From CAWEBF01 sp963807235 (GTDB lineage Bacteria; Acidobacteriota; Vicinamibacteria; Vicinamibacterales; UBA2999): a stretch of 64,000 nt of DNA. Below, one piece after another: positions 48,193-57,527 of the stretch. How positions within the stretch are numbered: the stretch's first letter is position 1; every line of letters starts with the position of its first letter. Position numbers and translations under genes: made by a program. The notes under the pieces are model-generated. The model was not told the DNA's origin. It searched no databases and saw nothing but the letters and a program-made list of their open reading frames with translations. The stretch lies in assembly GCA_963807235.1 (NCBI GenBank), contig CAWEBF010000009.1, positions 496,001 to 560,000 on the forward strand, read 5' to 3'.

Positions 48193-48268
48193 GCCGGCGT
48201 AGCTCAGTTGGTAGAGCAGCTGATTCGTAATCAGCAGGTCCTCGGTTCGAGTCCGAGTGCCGGCTCCA
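48193..48268 (+). tRNA. tRNA-Thr (anticodon CGT), CCA encoded
   Basis: A 76-base cloverleaf. The 7-bp acceptor starts gccggcg and is matched by tgccggc, followed by t and the encoded cca. The D arm contains agctcagttggtagagc, the anticodon stem-loop ctgattcgtaatcag reads CGT (decodes ACG), and the T arm contains ggttcgagtcc. The 3' end is followed 75 bases later by an integrase remnant, so this gene is a probable attachment site. Confidence 0.97.
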
Positions 48269-48294
48269 GATTTCCCAGACAAGTCGATCGACTC

Positions 48295-48314
48295 TAGCGG
48301 CTTCCAAGCCGCTA
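48295..48314. terminator. 9-bp hairpin between tRNA-Thr and the integrase remnant
   Basis: Perfect stem tagcggctt-cc-aagccgcta. The outer part (gccgctaaac) is repeated in inverse orientation inside the integrase fragment (gtttagcggc, about 48372), giving two competing pairings. It may terminate the integrase transcript or mark the element border. Confidence 0.5.
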
Positions 48315-48343
48315 AACGCGGCGGTGACTGCCAACCGTACTGC

Positions 48344-48757
48344 CTAGCCGACGCTGAGCACGCCATCCATGTGTTTAGCGGCTCTAGTCTGCTGTTGCAA
48401 ATGCCCGTACACGTCAGCCGTCACGAGCAGCTCGGCGTGGCCGAGGAGCATCGACACTTCAACAAGTTCGACACCGGCCGCGATCAAGAGGCTCGCCGCA
48501 GAATGGCGCAGATCATGGAATCGCATCCGTCGGAGATCCGCGCGCTTCAGCACGGCGTGTAGGGCGCGGAGAACGTTTCGCGGGTGCAGCCCCGCGCCGA
48601 CGGCCATCGCCCGCCCTTTCCCCTCGCGACAGGTGATCGCGCTCAACATGGTCTTTGCGAACCTGATCTTCAGGCCAAAGACAGCCGGCTGATGCCATAT
48701 TTCGAGGCGTACGCGCGGCTCGCGTTGAGGGCGCAGGCCCAAACCGACTTGCTCCAC
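48344..48757 (-). pseudogene. Tyrosine-recombinase integrase, C-terminal remnant
   Basis: The final about 85 residues carry the C-terminal catalytic boxes of a phage-type integrase: LHPRNVLRALHAVLKRAD, MRFHDLRHSAASLL (the H-x-x-R box) and VSMLLGHAELLVTADVYGH with the nucleophilic Tyr. The first catalytic Arg region and the N-terminal arm-binding and core-binding domains are missing. The upstream 50 residues do not fit the family, so a shift or deletion precedes them. It lies 75 bases from the tRNA-Thr 3' end, in the usual orientation for tRNA-integrated islands. Confidence 0.8.
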
Positions 48758-48786
48758 GCGTTGCTGAAGCTGCGAGGACCACGGGA

Positions 48787-49281
48787 TCAGCCTTTGCCCT
48801 CGCCGGGATAGTAGGCGTCGTAGCCCACTGCCGGCAGGACTCGAATCAGCCCAGCCTGAACCATGGCGCTTAATTCGCGTCGAACGCTGTGCTCATCGGC
48901 ATGAACCATGGCGGCGATGCCCGCGGGCGTCCGGTGAGTGATGTCGGCATGCCCGCCCCACAACCACTCGAGAATGCGGGCGCGTAACGGCCGCTCTGGC
49001 GCGGGCGGCGCGTCTTGATACCCCTTCGCCTGCGCCAGGCGATGCCAAGCCGCGGCGAACGCTTCAGCGGATGCATTGCCGACGACTTTCTGGACGAGCA
49101 ACTGGTCCTGCTCTCCCTGACCAGCGCGAAGTTCGAGACCGTCGGGTGTGCGATACAGCGCGCACGTGATCGCGACTTTGGTTTGCGGACTGACGACGAC
49201 CCAGAACGTTCGCACGCGAACGACCGGCGTCACACGTCTTTGCGACGCTGGCGGATCGTCGTAGGCCGGCACGCCATCCAT
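48787..49281 (-). CDS. Unknown protein with C-terminal winged-helix-like domain
   Basis: About 164 residues. The last 70 (ILEWLWGGHADITHRTPAGIAAM through VRRELSAMVQAGLIRVLPAVG) read as a winged helix-turn-helix, and the N-terminal part (VRTFWVVVSPQTKVAITCALY) is beta-rich and unrecognised. The ATG at 49281 follows a TATATA -10-like box by about 20 bases. A GTG at 49347 would extend the protein by 22 residues. The gene lies directly upstream of the integrase stub in the accessory region and may be an element-encoded regulator. Confidence 0.5.
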   Translation of the reverse strand: MDGVPAYDDPPASQRRVTPVVRVRTFWVVVSPQTKVAITCALYRTPDGLELRAGQGEQDQLLVQKVVGNASAEAFAAAWHRLAQAKGYQDAPPAPERPLRARILEWLWGGHADITHRTPAGIAAMVHADEHSVRRELSAMVQAGLIRVLPAVGYDAYYPGEGKG

Positions 49282-49527
49282 GCAATCGCGGACTATATAA
49301 CGCAGGCTGCGCATTCGCGGTGTCTCAATGCGAGACACGCTCGACACTCAGACCCGCTGCGCCACCTCACTTCTCGAGCGTGGATGGTCGGCACTGCTCA
49401 GCGTGATTGGGTTTTGATATACGGACGGCCGCCGTAAAGACTGGCGAATGCCAGCGGTAACGCGAGAGCTGCTTGCTCGAGGTGGGAAATGTTGGGATTC
49501 GGCGACCCGGGGACTGGCGGTAGTGGG

Positions 49528-49658
49528 CTACTTTGAAAACTTGCTCCACACTGCGCCGACGAGAAGTATCACTACCCCGATTGCAGTCGGCGCCTGCTCC
49601 GACTCGTCCCGCCTGCGCTCAAGAGAAACCCCAACGAACCGTACGCGAGGATGGCCAC
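49528..49658 (-). CDS. Small two-helix membrane protein, one frameshift
   Basis: Reading leftward gives a membrane helix VAILAYGSLGFLLSAGG. After a 1-base shift near 49605 it continues DESEQAPTAIGVVILLVG with a second helix and ends AVWSKFSK-stop. The join is seamless in hydrophobicity pattern, so a single small two-pass protein is likely. Its N terminus is unclear; the GTG used as start is a guess. No family recognised. Confidence 0.4.
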
Positions 49659-49810
49659 GCCGATTCCTACCGCACAGCTTCGCTAAGGTCGTAGTTGCCA
49701 GTTAGTGACGAGGTATATGCGAAATTGTTAACGGGAAGTAGCCGATCCGTTCAGCGACCGTACGGACCGGGCGCTAGCTGGAGTATGTTGCGGGCCTTCT
49801 CATCATGACC

Positions 49811-49980
49811 ATGCGCTTTGCCCGACATCGACCGCCAAACCGCGAACCGGCGGAAGACTGCAGCAACCATCGCGCGGGCTGAATGACTACCGCTGCAGTA
49901 GCTGCGGCCACGTGTGGACCACGACGAAGGACGACTACGACTTATCCTTAGGCACGTCACCAACCCTCAGGCACCGCGCA
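49811..49980 (+). CDS. Small zinc-ribbon protein, frameshifted
   Basis: After an ATG at 49811 and a shift, the frame reads GLNDYRCSSCGHVWTTTKDDYD; after another shift it reads LILRHVTNPQAP. The CxxCGHVW end of a zinc ribbon, followed by a short KDD...RHVT tail, resembles many short orphan zinc-ribbon proteins. The first knuckle is degenerate (CPTS in place of CPxC). It may be decayed or damaged by sequence errors. A second zinc-ribbon gene lies at 52432. Confidence 0.45.
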
Positions 49981-50421
49981 CCAGCGGGCGCATTAGCGCT
50001 TCTTCGCCGCCTTCCGTTCGTCGGACTTCGCGCGCTCACAGGCGACACTCTACGCGTAGGTGCCGGCCTTCGCCAGCACCGTGCAGGACGAGAATCGCAG
50101 CGGCTCCCCCGATACGGAGGGCCTCGCAGGCTGAAGGGCGGCGGGGCCCGTCCCGGGGCGGCGCGCGACAGGTAAGTGGGTCGTTTGCGGATCGATAGGC
50201 CCGAACCAATGACTCACTGGACCCATGAAGCCGGACACGGTGTGCCCACGCGTGACGCGAACCTGAAAAACCTCAGATGTTCCCCGTCCCTCGGACAACG
50301 AGTCGAGGATGACAGCGCGGCCGACGACATTGACGACGAGGCTATCAGGAGATGCGGATCGCTTTCGCAGGCGCCTGACCGGCAACTGAGTCAAGCCAGG
50401 GTTGAGGCCAAGCGAAGGGTG
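49981..50421. other. Stretch without a supported gene
   Basis: I see no convincing coding pattern. On the minus strand a frame ending at 50050 (SSCTVLAKAGTYA) is followed in frame, after one TAG, by SVACERAKSDERKAAKKR and a proper stop near 49998. That has the look of a degraded C terminus, but its upstream part matches nothing I know. Confidence 0.4.
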
Positions 50422-51233
50422 CTACCGACGCCGGCGCATATTGCGGAATTCCTCGCTGTCGCGCAGCGCGCGTGCCACATCCTGCTGCGACCACCCCTCG
50501 TTCAGCACCCGATCCACGAAGGTACTGCTCTCCGGATCCGGCTCGCGGTTCAGGACCGACAGGTACGCCTCGCGCACCACCTGCTCTGCCCGTGCCCTCG
50601 AGTTCCTGGCGCGGTTCTCGCCGACGCGATCCTGACGTTCGGCGCTGCCGCGCAGCGCCTGACGCAGCTGCTGTTCCGACCAGCCCTCGTTGAGCAGACG
50701 GACACGGTATTCGCGGCGGCCCTCCTCGTCGGGCTCGCGGCGAAGGATGTCGCGGTAGGCGCGGTCGATAATCTGATCGGCCTCGCGCACGCTGCGCACG
50801 TCGCGCGGGCCGCCGGCCCCAACCCAACCCCACCCCAGCCTGGCCGGCTGGCGTCAGGTCCGGCGACGCGAATCGACGACAGCTGATCGTTCCAGCCTTG
50901 TTGCTGCAAGTTGGATACGTCGGAGGTGAACCGGGTCGAGCGGCCGCCAAAGTCGGTGCTCTGGTAGATCGTCACCTCGGTACCCCCGAAGGTCCTGATC
51001 GAGGAGATCTGGTCGTTCATGGCGACGGGCAGAGTTGCTATCTCCTCACCCGGCCGCGCGCAGAAGTAATCGCCCTCGAAGTTCGCGTCGCGATAGAAAC
51101 ATGCACCCGATTGCCGAGTGCTGCCACGTCCCGATCGCGGCTGTGCGGACGCAGTGCCCTCGGTGAAGACCCCCAGGGTGGCGACCATCGACGAGACAGC
51201 GACCAGGTGAGAGAGTGCCAATCGATTGTTCAT
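50422..51233 (-). CDS. Exported beta/gamma-crystallin protein with DUF4214-like repeats, one frameshift
   Basis: Signal peptide (LALSHLVAVSSMVATLGVFTEGTASAQ), then a beta/gamma-crystallin domain with two Greek-key motifs (ACFYRDANFEGDYFCARPGE and VTIYQSTDFGGRSTRFTSDV). After a shift near 50820 come two copies of a DUF4214-like unit: DRAYRDILRREPDEEGRREY and REAYLSVLNREPDPESSTFV, each followed by LNEGWSxQ. Crystallin domains of this type bind calcium or inhibit proteases; DUF4214 units occur in surface proteins. A cell-surface or calcium-binding role is plausible. It lies inside the accessory stretch. Confidence 0.7.
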
Positions 51234-51781
51234 GTCCGGTCTCCCGCGTGTGCGGTCGAGATGCACCGCCTCCCGGTTGACGATGCACATTCGATACCGA
51301 CCCTCGAGAAGCTCGAGAAGCTCCGTAGCTCGGCAGTGTTTGGCGTCTGTGGCACCCAATGGCTAGCTTATGAGGGTCGGTGCCTCCCCTATAGCAACGG
51401 CCAACCCTTCGGCCAGTCACTTGTCCGGTTGGGCTTAAGGCATCGACAGAAGCTCGGACAGCCTCCCCGAGCGAGCTGTGTGTCGAACGGCAGGGTGCCG
51501 CTCCGACCTACGCTCACAGCACACGCAAGGGGCGCGATTGCCACGCATGGATCCGCCAGCGCAGTCTCCGGTCCCCAGTCCGTCCTAACGAGTTCGCGCC
51601 GCCGCCGACCGGAATCAGCGCTGCGGAACGATATACCCCTTGCTCGCCCGCAGCACCCCCCGTCGCCCCCGCAGACGTCTCCGGCGTCGCGTGTGAGCTC
51701 GATCTTGATGGTTCGTTGCGCTCGCGGTGCTGATGCGTCAGTACGACGCGCTGCGGTAGGCTAGGCGGAGCGCGTTGGTGG
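51234..51781. other. Intergenic stretch without a supported gene
   Basis: About 550 bases in which I find no start, domain or codon pattern on either strand. A short direct repeat gagaagct (ctcgagaagctcgagaagctc, near 51303) is the only local structure. Confidence 0.4.
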
Positions 51782-52228
51782 CTACGCGCTCGGTGGCCCT
51801 GGGTCGCATCTATCGCGGCCCGTCTCCGTCATTCTGAATACAAACACCCCCACACCACGGATCAGTGCAGCTTCCGCGCCATCAGGGATTCGGGCGATTT
51901 TCCGCACGTCGCCAACGGTGGTCCGTGGCTTATCACCGCACGGTGACAAGTGTCCGGGAGTCGCCGCCGTAGCCGCAAGCAACTCGCGAATCCTCTGCTT
52001 CACGAGCGGCGCCGGAGCTTCGACCTGGCCGGCCGTTGCGATCTGGCGGTTCTCAAAATATGCGTCGGCTTGTGCGTGCGGCATGGTGTAAGTCGCCAGA
52101 ATGTCGGAGTCCGAGATCCGATTCTCACGCAGGAGAAACACGGTGAGTCGGGCGTAGGCATCCACCATATCGGGCATGCCATCGAGCCGGGTGGTCGCAG
52201 CATCAACGGTCGCAAGATCAGCAATCAT
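51782..52228 (-). CDS. Unknown protein, 148 aa
   Basis: Starts MIADLATVDAATTRLDGMPD and continues through a helical region (MVDAYARLTVFLLRENRISD, DILATYTMPHAQADAYFEN) to a mixed C-terminal part. No family recognised and no export signal. The ATG at 52228 was chosen because translation upstream becomes low-complexity. The zinc-ribbon gene lies upstream on the same strand. It is in the accessory region and may not be fully intact. Confidence 0.45.
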   Translation of the reverse strand: MIADLATVDAATTRLDGMPDMVDAYARLTVFLLRENRISDSDILATYTMPHAQADAYFENRQIATAGQVEAPAPLVKQRIRELLAATAATPGHLSPCGDKPRTTVGDVRKIARIPDGAEAALIRGVGVFVFRMTETGRDRCDPGPPSA

Positions 52229-52431
52229 CCGGACTACTCCCCTTTGCCCATGGCATTGCCTCCCGCGTGCCGCCGCGCTCGTTGCCGGCGGCTGCTCACC
52301 GCGGCTCGCGGCTGCCGACTGCCGGGACCCGACCCGTGTTCCACAACCGGCCACGATCTGGACGCCGGCTCTAAAGATGGGACACGGGCGGCCGCAGCAA
52401 GTTGTCCACCAGCCCGCGTGTGCGCGGATAC

Positions 52432-52611
52432 CTAGGATGGCGTGCTCTGATCTGGTCGTTCAGTATCGGGGTCGCGCCATACCCATCGGTGCCCGCACGC
52501 TGGGCAGTACACGGGAAGTTCGTCCCGCAAGTGTGGTTGGGCGTCGTTAATCTGGCCGACCCGTAGATGACACTTCGGGCACATCAAGCCGGTTTGGAGA
52601 TGCTCGGGCAT
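52432..52611 (-). CDS. Small zinc-ribbon protein, 59 aa
   Basis: An intact short gene. MPEHLQTGLMCPKCHLRVGQ contains the first knuckle (CPKC) and LPVYCPACGHRWVWRDPD the second (CPAC), a clean four-cysteine zinc ribbon. It ends ERPDQSTPS. Such proteins are often RNA- or DNA-binding accessory factors, or subunits in small operons. It shares the CGHxW ending with the broken zinc-ribbon gene at 49811. The ATG has no strong ribosome-binding site. It is below the size that gene finders usually report. Confidence 0.6.
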   Translation of the reverse strand: MPEHLQTGLMCPKCHLRVGQINDAQPHLRDELPVYCPACGHRWVWRDPDTERPDQSTPS

Positions 52612-52689
52612 GGCTATGGAGCGCGCACGATGGTGCCGTAGGTCCGGCAGGGGAGAAAGAGAAATGGCACCGTTTCTCTGCGAGGGATT

Positions 52690-53196
52690 GTGCTGTATCG
52701 GGAGTCGATGCCTGTCTGGCAGTACGTGACCCTGTTCCTCTTGCTCTTCGTCCTGGCCTTCGGCGTTCTGTTTACCGTTTCACCTCTGACTGACATCCTG
52801 GCCGCCCGCGTGTTCTTTTGGCTGCCCATGCACCTTCTCCCAAATGTCGAATCCCTCTCTCCCGAGCCTGCTCGGGCAGCCGTTCTGCTTGCGCTGGTCA
52901 CCGGGCTGGTGGTCGATGGGATCATCAACCCCGTCGTCGAGGAGTTGTATTTTCGCGGTTACCTTCTGCCGCGAATTTCCCGCCTGGGATGGTTGTCGCC
53001 TCTTCTCAGCGCCTCGCTATTCACGCTGGCGCATTTCTGGCAGCCTTACAACTATCCGATCATCCTTCTCATTCAGTTGCCGCTCGTGTACGTCGTCTAT
53101 TGGAAGCGGAATATCTACATCGCCATGCTGACGCACTGCGCGGCAAACACAATCGGAGCACTCCTGTCTCTCGTATCGTTTCTGGGATCGGGATAG
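52690..53196 (+). CDS. CPBP-family intramembrane metalloprotease, probably N-terminally short
   Basis: Rce1/CAAX-like membrane protease. The catalytic motif is NPVVEELYFRGYLLPRI (EExxxR), followed by SLFTLAHFWQPYNYP with the second-helix His, and YIAMLTHCAANTIGALLSL with the last metal-ligand His. About 168 residues from TTG at 52690 are open. The segment RNGTVSLRGIVLYRESMPVWQYV before and across it suggests an additional N terminus lost by a shift. Members act in prenyl-protein processing or bacteriocin self-immunity; no partner is evident here. Confidence 0.8.
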   Translation: MLYRESMPVWQYVTLFLLLFVLAFGVLFTVSPLTDILAARVFFWLPMHLLPNVESLSPEPARAAVLLALVTGLVVDGIINPVVEELYFRGYLLPRISRLGWLSPLLSASLFTLAHFWQPYNYPIILLIQLPLVYVVYWKRNIYIAMLTHCAANTIGALLSLVSFLGSG

Positions 53197-53200
53197 CATC

Positions 53201-53221
53201 CGGGCTCAAGGCTCCGGGCTC
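53201..53221. repeat. Heptamer repeats (cgggctc/aaggctc type)
   Basis: Three tandem units cgggctc, aaggctc, cgggctc directly after the CPBP gene stop, similar to the cluster at 26301. Confidence 0.55.
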
Positions 53222-53402
53222 CGACCAATCCGCGCCCGGACAGCCTCGTCCCACAGGCGAACATTCGGGCGCGTAGCGAAAGTCTTTTCGCCAGTTTTCC
53301 TCGGTCTCTGCCGCCGGCCAAGTCGGCACGCGCCTTGATCGATCAGGCGTGAAACCGGCGAACAAAGGGACCGTGTTCCGCGTAACAGAAGGCGTTGGAC
53401 TG

Positions 53403-55873
53403 ATGCTCGAAACCATCTGGCAGGACGTACGTCACGGGGCACGGATGCTGGCGAAGAACCCCGGGTTCTCGCTCGTTGCGGTGCTGTCGATCGCGATTGG
53501 CGTCGGCGCCAACACCGCCATGTTCAGCGTGGCGGACGGCTTGATTCTGCGTCCCCTGCAGATACCCGACGCGAACGGCCTTGTGTCCGTCAGCGGCATC
53601 ACCCCCACAGGCGAGGTCCGCAACGGCGGCACGTCGTACCCGGACTATGCCGACCTTCGGGACCGGGCCCGCAGCTTCGACGGGCTGGCCGCGTCGGACG
53701 GCCTGGTGGCCGGCCTCGCTCGCGATCGGGACCAGTCGGCCCAGGGACGGTTCGGGCTGGCAGTCAGCGCCAACTTCTTCGACGTCCTTCGAGTCCAGCC
53801 AGCGTTGGGGCGAGCCTTCCTCGCCACCGAGGAGGCCGTTTCCGGTCGCGAGGCGGTGGTCGTCCTGGGGCATGACACGTGGATCGACCAGTTCGGAGGC
53901 GACCCCGCCATCGTCGGCCAGACAGTCCGCCTGACCGGGCAGGCTTTCGTGGTCATCGGGGTCGCGCCGGAGGGCTTCAAGGGCGCGGAGTTCTTTCTGA
54001 CGCCGGCGTTCTACGTTCCGCTGGCGATGCTTCCGGCGCTCCGACCCGGTGCCCCAGCGCGACCTCCTCGAGGATCGGGAGGCTCGAACGCTTGGCGTCA
54101 TCGGCAGGCTGGCGCCCGGCACGTCAGTGGAACAGGCCAGCGAGGAGGTGACCCTCATCGGACGCAGGCTGCAGCAGCAGTACCCCGCGACCAACGAGCG
54201 CCGCGGGATGCTGCTTCGGCGCGAAACGGATGCCCGGTTCGACGAATTCGCGCCGATGGCGGCGCTCAGCGCCATCCTGATCGGCCTGGCCCTGGCCGTC
54301 CTCTGTCGTCGCGTGCGCCAACGTCGCGGGGCTCTTGACGAGCCGCGGCCCGATCCGCGCCCGCGAGATGGCTCTGCGTCTGGCCATCGGCGGCGGCCGC
54401 GCCCGTCTGATGCGTCAGTTGATCACCGAAACTGCCCTGGTTGCCGTGATCGGCGGCGTCGCGGGTGTCGCGCTGGCCTATGTGGGAATCCTGTCGTTCC
54501 GCCAATTTCAGATCGTCACAGACGTCGGCGTCAGCATGACTTACGAGCTGGACCGCCGGGCACTCGTGGTGGGACTGGCGTTTGTGGCCCTGAGCGCACT
54601 GCTGTCCAGCCTGATCCCGGCCTGGAGCAGCACGCGCGCGCTCGATCTCTCGACCACGCTGCGCGCCGTCCCGGCCACAGGAGGCCGGACCGGCCGGCTG
54701 TGGGGACGCCATGGGCTGGTGGCCGCCCAGATCGCCCTCACGCTGGTGCTCCTGACTGTTGCGCTGTCGTTCTACCGTGCGTTCGAAATGGAATACAGCC
54801 GCGGACCGGGATTTCGCACGGATCACCTGTTGCTGACAAGTCTCGATCCCGGGCTGGCCCGCTACGACCGGCGCCAGGCCGACTCGTTCTTTCGACTGCT
54901 GAAGGAGCGCGTCTCGGCGATTCCGGGTGTCACCTCGGTGGCCCTCACGTCGTTCGTGCCGCTGAATCAAGACGGCGCGGGCAGCGCGTCCATCGTTCCC
55001 GAAGGCTTCGAGCTGCCGCCGGGGACCGACAGCGTGACGGTGACGTCCGCGCGCATCGACGAAGACTATCTCGACGCCATCGGCATTTCGGTCGTGCGCG
55101 GACGGGCGTTCCGGGCATCCGACACCACCGACGCGCCGCGCGTGGCGATCGTGAATCAGGGCCTGGCTGCCCGCTACTGGCCTGGGGACGATCCCATCGG
55201 CAAGCGGATCCGCCTGGCCGGCCCGGGCACCGCGTGGACGGAGATCGTTGGTGTTGCGGCCGACGCGAAGTTCCGCTTGTTCACTCCGTCATCGTCGCCC
55301 CTGCTGTACCTGCCCCGGCAGCAGCACGACTCGGTGAAAAGCACGCTCATCGTCAGAACGGGTTCCGCGTCGAGCGCGGCAGCCGCCCTGGTGCGTACCG
55401 CGATTCTGGAGACCGATCGCGACGTCCCCATCCTGTGGATGCGCACCATGGAGGCTTTCTACAACACGAACTCGAAGAACCTGAACACGGTCATCGTGCG
55501 GACGATCGCCGGAATGGGCACCCTGGGCCTCGTGCTGGCGCTGATCGGCCTGTACGGGCTGACGGTCTATGCCGTGAGCCGGCGCACGCGCGAAATCGGC
55601 ATCAGGATGGCGATGGGCGCCCGGCCGGCCTCGGTGCTGCGCATGGTCCTGCGGCAGGGAGTGCTGCCGTCGCTCGCGGGCATCGGCCTTGGCGTGCTGG
55701 CGAGCATCGCCGTGGGGGGCGTCATCGAGGGCGTGTTCCCCAACACCGGCGGCGACGCGTTTACCTTCCTCCTGATCGTGCCCGGCGTCGTCGTGGTCGT
55801 GATGCTGGCGGCCTATGTGCCAGCCAGACGCGCGGCGTCGATCGATCCGCTGGCGGCGCTGAGACAGGACTAG
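53403..55873 (+). CDS. ADOP-family FtsX/MacB-like ABC transporter permease, two frameshifts
   Basis: Acidobacterial duplicated orphan permease of about 820 residues. The start MLETIWQDVRHGARMLAKNPGFSLVAVLSIA is diagnostic. MacB periplasmic domains alternate with two FtsX membrane blocks, the second ending GLYGLTVYAVSRRTREIGIR and AAYVPARRAASIDPLAALRQD. Shifts near 54048 and 54320 split it into three frames. No ATPase subunit is adjacent, as is usual for the group. The transported substrate is unknown. It may form a unit with the kinase 51 bases downstream. Confidence 0.9.
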
Positions 55874-55924
55874 CAGCCCACGGGGCCGATTTGGCCCCGG
55901 ACGGGTTTCATACGATCATCCCGA

Positions 55925-57510
55925 GTGCCCACGGGAAGCGAAACGATCCTCCTCCCGCAGAAGAAGTCGCCGACTGCGTCCGGCCAGACCCGCGGCCTCT
56001 CGACCGAAATTCTCGGCCAGAGCGCGCGCCGGCTTCGGATTCTCGCGCTCGTCTACGCCTTCGTGTTCTTCATGTCGGCATTCATGGGCAACCTGTTCTT
56101 TGCCGAGGCCCGGGCCTACATGCTGGCCAACGCGGGCTATTGGCTACCCGACATCCTGTCCATCGCCATGGCGCTGCTGGTCGCGGCGCTGACTCTGACG
56201 AAGAAGATACCCGTGTCGCTCGTCATGCATTTCGGGCTGGCGTTCCTCGTCACGAGCAACTACGGCATCGCGATTTCCGAGTACATCAACCCCGAGCGGC
56301 TCGACAACCACGGCTGGGTCGGCCTGTCGTGGGTGGCTGTCTGGACGCCCCTCTACACCGTCGCGGTGCCCACGCCCCCGCGAAAAGCGCTCGCGGCGAT
56401 GCTGGCGTCGGTCAGCGCCGTGCCGGTGGTCGTCGGCTACATGCTCCTGACGGAGCAAACCGTCATCCGGCTGAGCGGGCTCGAGTTCTTCTTCGCCTTC
56501 GTGTTTCCCTACCTCCTGGTGGTCCTGCTCGGCTACGTCGGCGCGCACGTCGTCTACGACCTCGGCAAGGAGGTGACCCGGGCGCAGGATCTCGGCAGCT
56601 ACCACCTGGTCGAGCGGCTGGGACAGGGCGGCATGGGCGAGGTGTGGAAGGCCCAGCACCGGCTGTTGGCGCGGCCCGCGGCCATCAAGCTGATTCGGCC
56701 GTCGCTGATCGAGCAGAGTGGCGACGCCGGTGGCGTGCTGCGCCGCTTCGAGCGCGAGGCACAGGTCACCGCACAGCTGCGGTCGCCGCACACCGTGGAG
56801 CTGTGGGACTTCGGCCAGGGCCACGACGGCGGCTTCTATTACGTCATGGAGCTGCTGGACGGCATGGACCTGGACGCGCTGGTCCATCGCTTCGGCCCCG
56901 TGCCGCCCGAGCGCGCGATCCACCTGCTGCGCCAGGTGTGCCACTCGCTGGCCGAGGCCGAATCGAAGGGCCTGGTGCACCGCGACATCAAGCCGTCGAA
57001 CATCTTCGCCTGCCGCTACGGCGGCGATCACGACTTCGTGAAGGTGCTGGACTTCGGGATCGTCAAGGCCACCGACCCCTCGTTGATCGAAACGGGCGTT
57101 CAGGCCACCAGCACGATGATGCTGCAGGGTACGCCGGCGTTCATCGCGCCCGAGCAGGCGCTGGGCGGCACCGCCATCGACGGCCGCGCCGACATCTACG
57201 CCGTCGGCTGCGTGGCCTACTGGCTGTTGACCGGCCAGCTGGTGTTCACCGCCGATACCGTGATGGGCACCATCATGCACCACGCGCGCACGGCGCCGAC
57301 GCCGCCGTCGGAGCGCTCGGAGCTGCCGATTCCGCCGGACCTCGACGCGCTCGTGCTGGCCTGCCTGGCCAAGGACCCTGCCGACCGGCCACAGACCGCG
57401 CGCGAGCTGTCGCGCCGGCTGGCGAGCGTCCCGGTGGCTCGCCGTGGAGCGACGAGCAGGCGCGCGAGTGGTGGAGCGCCCACTATCCGGCGCCGGCGCC
57501 GGCAGCCTAG
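55925..57510 (+). CDS. Membrane Ser/Thr protein kinase with N-terminal six-helix domain, shifted near the end
   Basis: A GTG start is followed by about 20 soluble residues, then six predicted membrane helices between residues 37 and 211 (ILALVYAFVFFMSAFMGN ... FAFVFPYLLVVLLGYVG). The kinase domain begins near 222 with YHLVERLGQGGMGEVWKA. It contains the catalytic loop VHRDIKPSNIF, DFGIVKA, GTPAFIAPEQALGG, and the final helix region CLAKDPADRPQTARELSRRL. The sensor-first order is the reverse of the common PknB layout. A 1-base shift near 57435 restores the usual ending WSDEQAREWWSAHYP; without it the frame runs to 57559. Signal unknown. Confidence 0.88.
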
Positions 57511-57527
57511 CGCTCCACCACTCCGGT

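Noticed and set aside
47737..48366. Long minus-strand frame over the tRNA-Thr containing TRTRTEDLLITNQLLYQLSYAGF
   Set aside because: This is the antisense translation of a tRNA gene, a well-known spurious annotation, and it overlaps the peroxiredoxin gene.
49998..50394. Minus-strand gene ending CERAKSDERKAAKKR
   Set aside because: The ending looks protein-like, but an in-frame TAG and an unrecognisable upstream part leave too little support for a gene call.
48344..53196. Complete prophage or ICE
   Set aside because: No structural, replication or conjugation genes and no intact integrase are present; only a remnant is supported.
53349..53402. Upstream ATG for the ADOP permease (MKPANKGTVFRV...)
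   Set aside because: The family start MLETIWQDVR lies at 53403; the extra 18 residues do not fit homologues.
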